A stretch of DNA of 64,000 nt from Dinoroseobacter sp049800775 (GCF_049800775.1 NZ_JBNAFR010000004.1:1-64000); one strand, 5' to 3'; positions 44,680-53,394 are shown, counted from the stretch's first letter. Numbers and translations are program-made. The notes: a model not told the origin generated them from the sequence alone.

Positions 44680-44829
44680 TGCGTCTCCGAAGCCTGTGGC
44701 GGCGGCAGTTGATCGGATCGCTCCCATGCGGCTGCCTTCTGGCGGCGCATATCCCAAGCCAAGTGTTAACGGCTGACATCGGCTCTGGGAAGAAGTTATT
44801 GCACCTGCAACAAGGTACCGCAGGGGCAG

Positions 44830-45603
44830 TCAGCCGAGGCTGAGCAAATGGCCCCCATCGACCACGAAAACCGCCCCGGTCGTGGCCCGCGCGCCGGGCC
44901 CCACAAGGCCGAGCACGGCGGCGTCCAGATCCTCGGGCTGGGCGAGCCGTCGCTGCGGGATGCCGCGGATCATCTTTTCGCCCGCCGGGGTCGCAAAGAA
45001 GGCGGCATTGATCGGGGTCTCGGTATAGCCCGGGGCGAGCGCGTTCACCCGCACCCCGTCGCGGGCCATCTCCAGCGCCATCGCCTTGGTCAGCTGGATC
45101 AGCCCGGCCTTGGAGGCCGCATAAGGCCCGACCGTCTTGAGCACCCCGAGCCCGAGGATCGACGCGACATTGAGGATGCAGCCCTGCCGCGCCACGAGCC
45201 CCGGTGCAAACGCCTTGGAGACACGCCACGCCCCCTTGAGATTGGTGTCGAGCACCCGATCCCAATCCTCCTCCTCTGTCTCCATCAACATCCTCTGCTC
45301 CGAGACGCCGGAATTGTTGATCAGGATGTCGACCGCGCCCACGGCCTCCGCGGCAGCCTGCACCGAGCCCGGGTCGGTCACGTCCATCACGGCAATCTCT
45401 GTGCCGATCTGTTCCGACCGGAGCTGCGCGCAGTAGCGTTCGAGCGTGCCCTGACTGCGCGCGGCCAGCACGACATTCGCCCCGGCCTGGCCAAGGGTCC
45501 GCGCCAGATGCGCGCCGATCCCGCTGGACGCGCCGGTGATCAGCGCCCGCTTGCCCGTCAGGTCAAAGAGCCGCCGGAAGAGCGCGGTCTGAGACGCGCT
45601 CAT
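44830..45603 (-). CDS. Short-chain dehydrogenase/reductase
   Basis: A 257-residue classical SDR with the cofactor glycine loop LITGASSGIGAHLARTL, NNSGVSEQ (NAG-type motif), catalytic Ser in NVASILGLG, YxxxK at YAASK and the substrate end PGYTETPINAAFF. Probably NAD(P)(H)-dependent oxidation of a sugar or polyol taken up by the upstream transporter, because its ATG overlaps the ATPase stop (ATGA). The precise substrate is unknown. Confidence 0.9.
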   Translation of the reverse strand: MSASQTALFRRLFDLTGKRALITGASSGIGAHLARTLGQAGANVVLAARSQGTLERYCAQLRSEQIGTEIAVMDVTDPGSVQAAAEAVGAVDILINNSGVSEQRMLMETEEEDWDRVLDTNLKGAWRVSKAFAPGLVARQGCILNVASILGLGVLKTVGPYAASKAGLIQLTKAMALEMARDGVRVNALAPGYTETPINAAFFATPAGEKMIRGIPQRRLAQPEDLDAAVLGLVGPGARATTGAVFVVDGGHLLSLG

Positions 45604-46658
45604 GCCCCCGTCCGGATCGCAAGCCCATCAGCGCCGAAAAAGGACAGTTTTTCAGGATCAAAGCTCAGCCCCACATCGGCGCCCGGCGTCAGAGCCGTGT
45701 CGCCGATCACCCGCGCCGTCACCCGACCCAGGGGGCCGCAGTCGAGCACCAGAAGCGTGTCCGCCCCGAGATATTCGACCACATCCACGCGCCCGTCACA
45801 GGCCCCGGTCCCGGCGGGGCCCAGCGTGATATGTTCGGGCCGGATCCCCAGATGGGTCGCGGGATGCGGGCCCGCGAAGTCACCCCCGCGCCCGCCTTCG
45901 AGCTGGAACGCGCCGCCGCCCGTGCTACAGGGCATCACGTTCATTTTCGGGCTGCCGATAAACTGCGCCACAAAGAGATTGGCCGGGTTCTCATAAAGCT
46001 CGCGCGGCGTGCCCACTTGCGCGATCTTGCCAAACTCCAGCACGACGATCCGGTCGGCGAGCGTCATCGCCTCCACCTGGTCATGGGTGACGTAGATCAT
46101 CGTGGTATCGAGGCTCTGGTGCAGCTTGGCGATCTCGTAGCGCATCTCGACCCGCAGGGCCGCATCGAGGTTCGAGAGCGGCTCGTCGAAGAGAAACGCC
46201 GTGGGCGCGCGCACGATGGACCGGCCAATGGCGACCCGCTGGCGCTGTCCACCGCTCAGATCCTTGGGACGGCGGTCGAGATAGGCCTCAAGCTTGAGCA
46301 CGGCGGCGGCGGCATCGACCTTCTCGCGGATCTCGGCCTCGGGGGCCCCGGCGGTTTTCAGCGAAAACCCCATATTGTCGCGCACCGACATATGCGGATA
46401 GAGCGCGTAGGACTGGAACACCATGGTCAGCCCGCGCTTGGCGGGCGGGTGGTCCGTGACATCCTCGCCATCGATCAGAATCGCCCCGCGCGAGGTGTCC
46501 TCCAACCCGCCGATCATCCGCAGCAGGGTGGATTTCCCGCAGCCGGACGGGCCGACAAAGACCACGAACTCCCCATCCTTGATCTGCAGGTCGACCCCCT
46601 TGATGACCTGCACATCGCCGAACCATTTCTCGACCTTGTTGAGAGTTATGCCGCCCAT
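45600..46658 (-). CDS. ABC transporter ATPase, UgpC/MalK type
   Basis: A 352-residue sugar-importer ATPase that energises the transporter encoded upstream. Core motifs are GPSGCGKSTLLRMIGG, VFQSYALYPHMSVRDNMGF, LSGGQRQRVAIGRSI, FLFDEPLSNLDAALR and IYVTHDQVEAMTLAD. A C-terminal TOBE regulatory domain follows, with the linker NPANLFVAQFIGSPKMNVM typical of multiple-sugar ATPases. It overlaps the glycosidase gene by 13 bases and the SDR gene by 4 bases. Confidence 0.94.
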   Translation of the reverse strand: MGGITLNKVEKWFGDVQVIKGVDLQIKDGEFVVFVGPSGCGKSTLLRMIGGLEDTSRGAILIDGEDVTDHPPAKRGLTMVFQSYALYPHMSVRDNMGFSLKTAGAPEAEIREKVDAAAAVLKLEAYLDRRPKDLSGGQRQRVAIGRSIVRAPTAFLFDEPLSNLDAALRVEMRYEIAKLHQSLDTTMIYVTHDQVEAMTLADRIVVLEFGKIAQVGTPRELYENPANLFVAQFIGSPKMNVMPCSTGGGAFQLEGGRGGDFAGPHPATHLGIRPEHITLGPAGTGACDGRVDVVEYLGADTLLVLDCGPLGRVTARVIGDTALTPGADVGLSFDPEKLSFFGADGLAIRTGA

Positions 46659-47923
46659 CGTCCCCTCCGCGCCTTCGGGCTGGCCCAGCCGAGCCAGATG
46701 GCCGCTGTCCAGGTGAAATCCTTGCCCCCTGCCGGTGCCCCGGTCAGCGGGTCGAAATACTCGGCAAAGCCGTTGCCCGCGATCAGCCGCGCGGTGGAGG
46801 CGCGCAGGTCCGCGCCCTCGGGCCGGCCGGCCTCATCCAGACCCATGGCGATCAGCATGTTCATCATCGCCCAGGTCGGCCCCCGCCAATACCGCTTGGG
46901 CTCGAATGCCGGGCTGTCGGGATCGTGGCTCGCCACGCCGAACTGCACCTTGGACTGGACGCGGGCATAGGCCTCGGCGGTGGTCTTGGGATCAACCCCG
47001 GCATACCAGCACAGAAAGGCCGCGTTGCTGACCGCGTCGGCCCAGTCCCCGGTCACCGCATCGCGGCAATCATAGGCGCCCAGCTGCGCGTTCCAGAGCG
47101 TCTCGGCCCCGGCCTCCAACTGCGCGATCCAATCGGGCAGCGGGCCCGTGTCGAGCCCCAGCTCCGCGCCCAGCCACATCAGGTCCCGATGACCCCGCAG
47201 CAGCGTGAAATGCATGGTCGGGTCGGCCATGCGGAACGGGTTCACATCGCGCAGATGAGCCTGATCCCAACCGCAGTCATGGCCCTGCTTCACGAGCCAG
47301 AGATAGCGGTCGTAATCGGCCTTTTTCGGGCGCATGCTCGGGTCCACATGGCCCGTATCGCGCCGCTCATAGGGGGCGATGCCGCTCGGGTCGATCCGCG
47401 CAAGCGGACCGTCCCAATCCGGGGCATTGTCGCGCCCGGCCTCCCAGGGATGGGTCAGGCAGACCGCGTCCCGGTCCAGCCGCCACTCCATGAACCAGCG
47501 ATGCCAAGCAATGAATTTCGGATAGAGCGCGCGCATCCGTTCGGCCCCCGCATCCGGGTCGAGCTCATAGACCAGCCGCGCCATGGTCGCCGCAATCGCG
47601 GGCTGGCTGATGCCCGACGAGGGCACCGGCCCCACCCCGCCCCAGATATCGGGGCCGGGGAAATAGCTCGGATCGACCTTGTGGAACTGGATATGCGGCA
47701 CCATCCCGTCGGGCCACTGCCCGGCCATCAGCACCTCAAGCTCGCGCCATCCGCGATCCAGATCGAACATCGCATAGCCATAGGCCGCAAAGGCGCTGTC
47801 CCAGTTCCACTGATAGGGATAGAGCCCGGCGGTCGGCACGGAATACCCGCCCCGGTCATTCATCCGCAGGATGCGCTCGGCCTCCGCGTCCAGCGCATCC
47901 ACATCCATTGATAGATCCTTCAT
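46646..47923 (-). CDS. MGH1-like (GH63-type) glycosidase
   Basis: A 425-residue alpha/alpha-barrel glycoside hydrolase of the GH63/MGH1-like group, as in mannosylglycerate and glucosylglycerate hydrolases. Motifs are GLYPYQWNWDSAFAAYGY, HPWEAGRDNAPDWD (general acid Asp), RYWRGPTWAMMNMLIAMGL and FTWTAAIWLGWASP. It has no signal peptide, so it would act on an imported glycoside in the cytoplasm. The start at 47923 overlaps the permease stop (ATGA). Location inside an ABC operon suggests uptake and hydrolysis of a glycosylated compatible solute, but the substrate is inferred only. Confidence 0.82.
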   Translation of the reverse strand: MKDLSMDVDALDAEAERILRMNDRGGYSVPTAGLYPYQWNWDSAFAAYGYAMFDLDRGWRELEVLMAGQWPDGMVPHIQFHKVDPSYFPGPDIWGGVGPVPSSGISQPAIAATMARLVYELDPDAGAERMRALYPKFIAWHRWFMEWRLDRDAVCLTHPWEAGRDNAPDWDGPLARIDPSGIAPYERRDTGHVDPSMRPKKADYDRYLWLVKQGHDCGWDQAHLRDVNPFRMADPTMHFTLLRGHRDLMWLGAELGLDTGPLPDWIAQLEAGAETLWNAQLGAYDCRDAVTGDWADAVSNAAFLCWYAGVDPKTTAEAYARVQSKVQFGVASHDPDSPAFEPKRYWRGPTWAMMNMLIAMGLDEAGRPEGADLRASTARLIAGNGFAEYFDPLTGAPAGGKDFTWTAAIWLGWASPKARRGRWAA

Positions 47924-49134
47924 CCCTTCACCGATCCGGCCGTCAGGCCCTTGGTCATGAACCGCTCCAGCCCGAGGAAGATCGCCATGATCGGCACGGT
48001 CGCGATCACCGCCCCCGCCATCAAGTGCTGGCGCGGGATCTCCGAGCTGTTGAGGCTGGCAATGCCCCGTGTAAGCGTGAATTTCGACGGGTCGTCGAGC
48101 AACATAAAGGCCAAGAGGAACTCGTTCCAGGCGATCATGAACACATACAGGCTCACCGAGGCCAGCGCGGGCAGTGCGAGCGGCAGGGTGATCTTCCAGA
48201 TCACCTGCAACCGGTTGAGCCCGTCCATGAGGCCCGCCTCCTCGACCTCCGCCGGCAGGCCCCGGAAATAGCCCTGCAACATGTACAAAGCCACGGGGAT
48301 CGTCGTGACCGGATAGATCAGCACGATGCCAAAGATGGTGTTGCGCAGCCCGGTGACGGAAAAGGCGATATAGATCGGCAGGGCCAGCACGATCATCGGC
48401 ACCATGTAGATCAGCAGGATCGAGCGCGAAAACGCTGCCCGCCCGGCAAAGCGCAGCCGCGCCACCGCATAGGCCCCGGGGATCGAGAAGGCGAGCGTGA
48501 TCAGAACCGTCAGCACCGAGACCAAGAACGAGGTCCAGAGATAGGTGCCGAAATTGAACTGACCGAAGAGCTCGGTATAGGAGCGGAAGAGATCCCAGCC
48601 TTGGCTCAGATCCAGCGAGAAATCGAGCGGGTTCTGCAACAGCGCCTGCTGGGATTTCAGGCTAGTCATCACCATCACGTAAAAGGGGATGATCACGATG
48701 GCGGTGAAGAAGATATAGCCGAACCCGGTCAGAAACCGGATCACAGCCGCCTCGAATTCGTGGCGGTTGAGCGCGCCCGCGGGCATCTCATGCAGGATCG
48801 CGCTCATGGACCAGACAAAGATCCCCGCCAGCCCCAGCGCCGCAACCCCGCGCGCCACAAGGCTCACCCCCTCGCCCATCACCAGCGGTCCGATCCCGAC
48901 CAGCACCAGCGCGGCCAGCGCCACCGCCGCGCCCCCCTGCACCATCCGGTCGCCCGCGCGCAGGGGCAAAAGCGCCCCGATCGCCGCCCCCCAGATCAGC
49001 GAGAGCAGGATCGCCGGCTTGAACGGATCGCCCGTGGCAAAGGACATGGTCACCGCCACGGTGGTCGCCAGAACCACCATCCAGAGCGCGCCCAGAACCG
49101 GCCCGGTCACAAGGCCATGCCAGAACATCTTCAC
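47920..49134 (-). CDS. Sugar ABC transporter permease, MalG-like with long N-terminal extension
   Basis: A 404-residue inner-membrane permease. Residues from about 130 match MalG/UgpE-type permeases: GYIFFTAIVIIPFYVMVMTSLKS, TYLWTSFLVSVLTV and the EAA loop EEAGLMDGLNRLQVIWKITLPLALPALASV. Residues 1-125 add four extra hydrophobic helices (LVTGPVLGALWMVVLATTVAV, LLSLIWGAAIGALLPL, GAAVALAALVLVGIGPLV, VAALGLAGIFVWSM), making it over 100 residues longer than usual. The dispersed CATTGTTCC repeat and a GGAGG SD stand just before the ATG. Confidence 0.9.
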   Translation of the reverse strand: MKMFWHGLVTGPVLGALWMVVLATTVAVTMSFATGDPFKPAILLSLIWGAAIGALLPLRAGDRMVQGGAAVALAALVLVGIGPLVMGEGVSLVARGVAALGLAGIFVWSMSAILHEMPAGALNRHEFEAAVIRFLTGFGYIFFTAIVIIPFYVMVMTSLKSQQALLQNPLDFSLDLSQGWDLFRSYTELFGQFNFGTYLWTSFLVSVLTVLITLAFSIPGAYAVARLRFAGRAAFSRSILLIYMVPMIVLALPIYIAFSVTGLRNTIFGIVLIYPVTTIPVALYMLQGYFRGLPAEVEEAGLMDGLNRLQVIWKITLPLALPALASVSLYVFMIAWNEFLLAFMLLDDPSKFTLTRGIASLNSSEIPRQHLMAGAVIATVPIMAIFLGLERFMTKGLTAGSVKG

Positions 49135-49146
49135 GCCCGGCCCTCC

Positions 49147-49176
49147 TCATTGTTCCCAAAATACTCCCGCCGGAGG
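49147..49176. repeat. Dispersed CATTGTTCC..AAATACTC repeat (copy 2)
   Basis: TCATTGTTCC, CAAAATACTC and CCGCCGGAGG in sequence (49147-49176), followed by a GC hairpin (CGCGTC GCA GACGCG, 49179-49193). The first 30 bases match copy 3 at 53993-54022 at 29 of 30 positions. Located between the two permease genes. Confidence 0.75.
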
Positions 49177-49219
49177 CCCGCGTCGCAGACGCGTCCTCCC
49201 GCCGGCCACAAGCGCGCGG

Positions 49220-50470
49220 TCACAGCCCTTCCTCCCGACTGATGAAGCGGAAAAACAGCACCGAGAACAGCAAAAGACAGCCGAAGATCACCACGGCCAC
49301 CGCCGCACCCGCCCCGATATTGCTCACGGCAAACGCCTGCTCATAGACATTCACCGTCAGGGTCCGCGTCCCGGCATTGCCCCCGGTCAGCAGGAAAATG
49401 TCGTCGAACTTGTTGAAGGTCCAGATGAAGCGCAGCAGGAACAGCACCGACAGGATCCCCACCAGCATGGGCAGGCTAAGATACCAGAATTTCTGAAACG
49501 GCGAGGCCCCGTCCATATCGGCGGCCTCATACATATCCGTGTCGATGCTCTGCATCCGGGCGAGGATGAACAGGAACGAAAGCGGGAAGTACCGCCAGAT
49601 CTCGAACACCGTCACCATGATCAGCGCGAGCGGGCGCTGGCCGAAGAAATTGATCGCCTCGTCGGTCACCCCCATCTGAATGAGCAGCGCATTGGCCGAG
49701 CCCGAGAACGGGTCGAACAGCGTCACCCAGGTGAAGGCCACGGCGATGACCGGCGCGACGTAGGGAAAGAGGTAGAGCCCCCGCAGGATCCCCTGCCCCT
49801 TGAACGACTTGTTGAGCAGCATCGCCGCAAAAAGCCCGAAGAGCAGCGCCCCCAGCGTCCCGAACACCGTGTAAAAGAGCGTCACCCATAGAACCTCAAG
49901 GAACTCGTCGCCGTCAAAGACCCGGGCGAAGTTTTCCAGCGTGAACTCGGCATTGGTCAGAATGCTGTCGCCGGTGCCGGTGATGACCGGTGCGCCGCCC
50001 TCGACAGCCTCCTCGGCGCTGTCCTCATCCACACCGGTCGCGAGGGTCACCGGCAGGCGGATCCGCTCGTTGAACCCGCCGGGGATGTCCCCGAAGACGC
50101 AGCGCAACGCGCGCCCGTCCAGCGTGCAGGGCTCGGGCGGCGGGCCGATCAGCTGCACCTGAGGCGGCAGCGTATCGCTCAGGACCACATCGGCCACGGT
50201 CTTGTCCTGGCTCGAATTCCGAACCCGGTATTCGATCCGCAGATTATCCCCGGAGCCGCGCAGGCTCTCGCGCACGATCGGGGCCGTCGGGCGCAGATCG
50301 GCGAGGCCCACGGGTTTGAAACTGATCCAGAAAATCGCCAGCAAGGGCAGGATCACCACAAGCGACACACTGATCACCGTGGGCAGCAACAGCCCCCAGG
50401 CCAGGCGCGCCTCGCGTCGCTGCAAGGCACCCCGCCCGGTGGGCGGTGTGGGAGTGGGCGTATCCGTCAT
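49220..50470 (-). CDS. Sugar ABC transporter permease, MalF-like with periplasmic insert
   Basis: A 416-residue inner-membrane permease. After the first membrane helix (WGLLLPTVISVSLVVILPLLA) there is a periplasmic insertion of about 120 residues with LRIEYRVRNSSQDKTVADVV and LSDTLPPQVQLIG, which resembles DUF11-type beta-sandwich repeats. The remaining five helices follow with the EAA loop EAADMDGASPFQKFWYLSLPMLVGIL. The insert may contact the binding protein, as the MalF P2 loop does. It ends 66 bp downstream of the binding-protein gene and pairs with the MalG-like gene. Confidence 0.9.
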   Translation of the reverse strand: MTDTPTPTPPTGRGALQRREARLAWGLLLPTVISVSLVVILPLLAIFWISFKPVGLADLRPTAPIVRESLRGSGDNLRIEYRVRNSSQDKTVADVVLSDTLPPQVQLIGPPPEPCTLDGRALRCVFGDIPGGFNERIRLPVTLATGVDEDSAEEAVEGGAPVITGTGDSILTNAEFTLENFARVFDGDEFLEVLWVTLFYTVFGTLGALLFGLFAAMLLNKSFKGQGILRGLYLFPYVAPVIAVAFTWVTLFDPFSGSANALLIQMGVTDEAINFFGQRPLALIMVTVFEIWRYFPLSFLFILARMQSIDTDMYEAADMDGASPFQKFWYLSLPMLVGILSVLFLLRFIWTFNKFDDIFLLTGGNAGTRTLTVNVYEQAFAVSNIGAGAAVAVVIFGCLLLFSVLFFRFISREEGL

Positions 50471-50534
50471 GTGGTTCCGCTCCGAGGCAAGGTCAGGGCG
50501 CCCCGCCTGCGCGGGACGCCATGGGCCGCTCAGA

Positions 50535-51896
50535 TCAGTTGATCTGAGACAGCGCGTCGTTCATCGCCGCAACCGCAGCCGAGGCATCCACCTCGCCATC
50601 GATATACTGGCGCACGATACGGTTGATCGCCTGGCTGTTGATCATCTTGGACGCCAGCGAGAGCTGCCCCTCCGCCACGCCCCATCGCTGCGCCACATCC
50701 AGCCCGCCAACGATCTCGGCGATCATGCGCGGATCATAAAGATCCCCGAGCGGCGCCTTGCGGTCCACGCCCACCGGCAGCTGCGACCAGGCATCGGTGA
50801 ACTTGCTCGGCTCTTCGGCCGTGCCTTTGCGCACCGGGAACTTGCCCTCGGGCGCGATGCTGAGCGTCTGGGTGTAGCCCTCATCGACCGAGAACTTCAC
50901 GAACTCCATGGCCGCATCCGTATCCGCATCATTGGTGATGCCGAAATAGCGGATATCGCCCCAGGCCGCGCCATCGGGGTTCGAGGGGCCCGAGAAATTG
51001 GTGACAATCCCCGTCAGGCTCGCCAGCTCCGAGCTGGTCGGGTCATCATTGATCGTGGGCGGCGCGCTGTCACGCAGACCGGCCAGCTCATCGAGGATGA
51101 AGGGCGACCAGATGATCATCGCCGCCTGACCCGCGAAATAGAGCTCGCGCGACTGCTTCCAGTAGAGCTCCCCCGGGGGCGAGGCCTCGGCAATCGCCTT
51201 GTAGAAGTCGAGCACCTCGGTGGTCGCCGCCTCGTCCAGCGGCGCAAAACCGTCGTCATCCACAGGGCTCACGCCATTGGCGAGGAAAACATGCTCGAGC
51301 ACCTGAGACATGAAATTCTCGTCCACCTTGGTGGCGGCCACGAAGCCATACATCTCGGGCGGGTTGTGCAGCTTTTCGAGCGCGGCGGTCACATTGGCAA
51401 AGGAGGTCGGCGCCTCCAGCCCCATCTCTTCGAACTTGTCTTTGCGGTAGACCACCATCTGGGTCCAGCCATCCACGGGCACCGAGGCCACACCATCCCC
51501 GGTCGAGGCCATGGCCAGCGCACCCGGCGCAAAGGTCCCCTCGCCCAGATCCTCGACCACTTCACTGGCCGCATCCGTGTCGAGAATACCCGCCTCGGCC
51601 CAGGGCAGCGCGTATTGCAGGGTGTGATAGATCACATCCGGCAGATCGCCCGCCGCAAAGGCCGCCGTGGCGCGGGTGCCCAGATCGCTCTCGGTGACCG
51701 GGATCACCTCGACGGCGGTGCCGGTCTGCGCTTCGAACTGCGCGGCCATCTCCTGCTGCTTGGCGAGGCGCTCGGGCTGCTCTTCGGTGGTCCAGAACCG
51801 AATAGTGTCCGCCTGCACCGCCCCGGCTGTCAGGGCCAGCCCCATGGCGGCCCCCAGCAGCAGACGTCCGGTCTTCGTGGTCGCGTGATAAGACAA
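50535..51896 (-). CDS. Sugar ABC transporter substrate-binding protein, family 1
   Basis: A 453-residue periplasmic solute-binding protein of the MalE/UgpB class. The signal peptide is residues 1-29 (RLLLGAAMGLALTAGAVQA). The mature part begins DTIRFWTTEEQPERLAKQQEMAAQFEAQTG and has the usual SBP family 1 middle. The start is TTG at 51896, supported by GGGAGGATACA directly upstream. It is the first gene of the glycosidase operon, with the two permeases and ATPase behind it. Confidence 0.92.
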   Translation of the reverse strand: MSYHATTKTGRLLLGAAMGLALTAGAVQADTIRFWTTEEQPERLAKQQEMAAQFEAQTGTAVEVIPVTESDLGTRATAAFAAGDLPDVIYHTLQYALPWAEAGILDTDAASEVVEDLGEGTFAPGALAMASTGDGVASVPVDGWTQMVVYRKDKFEEMGLEAPTSFANVTAALEKLHNPPEMYGFVAATKVDENFMSQVLEHVFLANGVSPVDDDGFAPLDEAATTEVLDFYKAIAEASPPGELYWKQSRELYFAGQAAMIIWSPFILDELAGLRDSAPPTINDDPTSSELASLTGIVTNFSGPSNPDGAAWGDIRYFGITNDADTDAAMEFVKFSVDEGYTQTLSIAPEGKFPVRKGTAEEPSKFTDAWSQLPVGVDRKAPLGDLYDPRMIAEIVGGLDVAQRWGVAEGQLSLASKMINSQAINRIVRQYIDGEVDASAAVAAMNDALSQIN

Positions 51897-52287
51897 TGTA
51901 TCCTCCCATGGATCGTTTTTTGTCTCGAGACACGGTCAAATCTGGAAAAAGAAGCGCGTTGAGCGGGCCATTGTTGATCAAAACCGTTGCAAGCCTGTTG
52001 CAGACTTCAACTTGTCCGAGAAATGGCCCGGGCTCCCCTCCCGATCACATTCATGCCTCCTGTGCGACACACTGTCCGTCCAAACCGTTTTGGGCAAGGG
52101 TTTTTTCGGCGGGAAAGGCGCCGGAGAGATGCCCGTTTTTTGGGCGGCCTTGCGGGCCTCGCGCGGCGTTTCGCGCAATTTGAGGTTAATTTGCGAAATT
52201 TTTGAAAAGATTTCGCATCGTTTGTGGTAACATATCTCTGCAGGGCTAGAGTTTTTAAAGACCCCGCGTGTGTGAGTGGAGAGTAAA
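51897..52287. promoter_or_regulatory. Divergent promoter region for the sugar operon and the 39-residue ORF
   Basis: This 391-bp gap holds no larger gene. Near the binding-protein start lies the perfect palindrome TGTCTCGAGACA (51921-51932), with a CG centre as in LacI-family operators; GTTGCAAGCCTGTTGCAG (51985-52002) repeats GTTGCA. The right-hand part is AT-rich (52170-52260), with TTGAAA (52202-52207) and TAACAT (52228-52233), a possible but poorly spaced promoter for the small ORF. No regulator gene is adjacent. Confidence 0.45.
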
Positions 52288-52407
52288 ATGCAAAATCAAG
52301 ATCAAACCCCGACACCGACAACCAACCCGGTTCCGAGCCCGCAGCCAGCCTCTGGCGCCTCGGCCGAGAAGCCTCCCTTCCGCTTTACGGACTGGGCGAG
52401 CATCTAA
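52288..52407 (+). CDS. Small hypothetical protein, 39 residues
   Basis: A 39-codon ORF beginning with ATG 7 bases after GGAGAG (a good SD) and ending TAA at 52407. The product is polar, with a Thr/Pro-rich N-terminus (MQNQDQTPTPTTNPVPSP) and an ending PFRFTDWASI that is aromatic and looks conserved in character. It has no signal peptide or helix. The AT-rich leader contrasts with the surrounding GC content, which suggests a real promoter. Function unknown; coding is inferred from SD, leader and codon use. Confidence 0.5.
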   Translation: MQNQDQTPTPTTNPVPSPQPASGASAEKPPFRFTDWASI

Positions 52408-52567
52408 CCCCGATCCCCCGCAGGCAGCGCGCGCGCCCCTGTTCCCGGGCGTGCGCGACTGCCATTCGCGGGGTCCGGTTGGGCCGCAAAATGTGCCGCG
52501 CCCCGCACGGATCGGGCTTTCACGGATCGGGCTTTTCTCGCGCGTCTGGCGCGACTAGTCTGGCGCC

Positions 52568-52903
52568 ATGCCACTGCCCCTTACGTCCGTTCGAAACATT
52601 GGCCCCGCCATGGCCGACGCCCTGAGTGCGGTCGGGATCGCGGATGCCGACATGCTTCATGATCTGGGTCCGGATGCGGCCTATCTGCGGTTGCTCAATG
52701 GGGGATCCCGCCCCCATTTCATCGCCTATTATGCGCTGGTGATGGGGATGCAGGGCCGCCCCTGGAATGACGCGAAGGGCGCCGAGAAGGACGCGCTGCG
52801 CGTGCGATTTGACGGATTGAAGGCCCAGAGCCAGCCCGATGGCATCCCCGGCATCGAACGCATTCTGGACGAGATCGGCGTGCGTCCTGCCCGCAGCGGC
52901 TAG
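52568..52903 (+). CDS. TfoX/Sxy C-terminal-domain protein
   Basis: A 111-residue protein with the TfoX_C helix-hairpin-helix-like fold: LTSVRNIGPAMADALSAVGIADADMLHDLGPDAAYLRLLNGG, then FIAYYALVMGMQGRPWND. In E. coli the domain is the C-terminal half of Sxy, a coactivator for competence genes; the N-terminal half is missing here. It may act in DNA or protein binding. Its stop overlaps that of the convergent lipoprotein gene (CTAG). Confidence 0.85.
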   Translation: MPLPLTSVRNIGPAMADALSAVGIADADMLHDLGPDAAYLRLLNGGSRPHFIAYYALVMGMQGRPWNDAKGAEKDALRVRFDGLKAQSQPDGIPGIERILDEIGVRPARSG

Positions 52904-53289
52904 CCCGCGCGCGGCACGACCCCGCCGGCGATCTGCGCGCAATGCAGCGGCGCGATTTGCGTGTCGATCAGAAGCTGCTTGGTCTTGCTCCGCTTCCCCT
53001 TCATCTCGAAGCGCACGTAAAACGGCGTGAACCCCGAAAAACTGCCTTTGGGAGCCAACGCGTTCACTGAGCCGCAGATCACCATGTCGCCCTCGGCAGT
53101 CAGATACGCGCGGTCCATCCGGTAGAAGGACGAGTCTGGGTCATGCAGCCCCGCATCCACCAGCGCCTGCGCCTGCAGCCGCGTGGCATTGTCCAGGGGC
53201 ACCTGCCGCGCGAGAATGTCCGGGCTGCCGCCGCCACAGGCCGCAAGCCCAAGGGCCGCGCCAAGTACTAGGACTGCTGATCTGCGCAT
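52900..53289 (-). CDS. Hypothetical lipoprotein
   Basis: A 129-residue predicted lipoprotein: signal peptide MRRSAVLVLGAALGLAAC with lipobox LAAC (Cys18), followed by GGGSPDILARQV. The mature part has two cysteines (VICGSVN and LHCAQI) and a hydrophobic/basic end. The start at 53289 has GAGG about 5 bases upstream; the frame stays open further, but without support. Function unknown. It lies between the TfoX_C gene and the ndk terminator on the same strand as ndk. Confidence 0.75.
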   Translation of the reverse strand: MRRSAVLVLGAALGLAACGGGSPDILARQVPLDNATRLQAQALVDAGLHDPDSSFYRMDRAYLTAEGDMVICGSVNALAPKGSFSGFTPFYVRFEMKGKRSKTKQLLIDTQIAPLHCAQIAGGVVPRAG

Positions 53290-53369
53290 CTCGACCTCTT
53301 TGCTCCGATTGGACCGAACCACACCATGGAAATACGGCCCGAACGCGACACAGCCGGGGCAACCCCATG

Positions 53370-53394
53370 AAAAAAGGCCGCCCGAAGGCGACCT
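53370..53394 (-). terminator. Terminator after ndk
   Basis: On the minus strand an 8-bp stem AGGTCGCC / GGCGGCCT closes a TTCG tetraloop and is followed by TTTTTT, 26 bases after the ndk stop. Confidence 0.92.
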
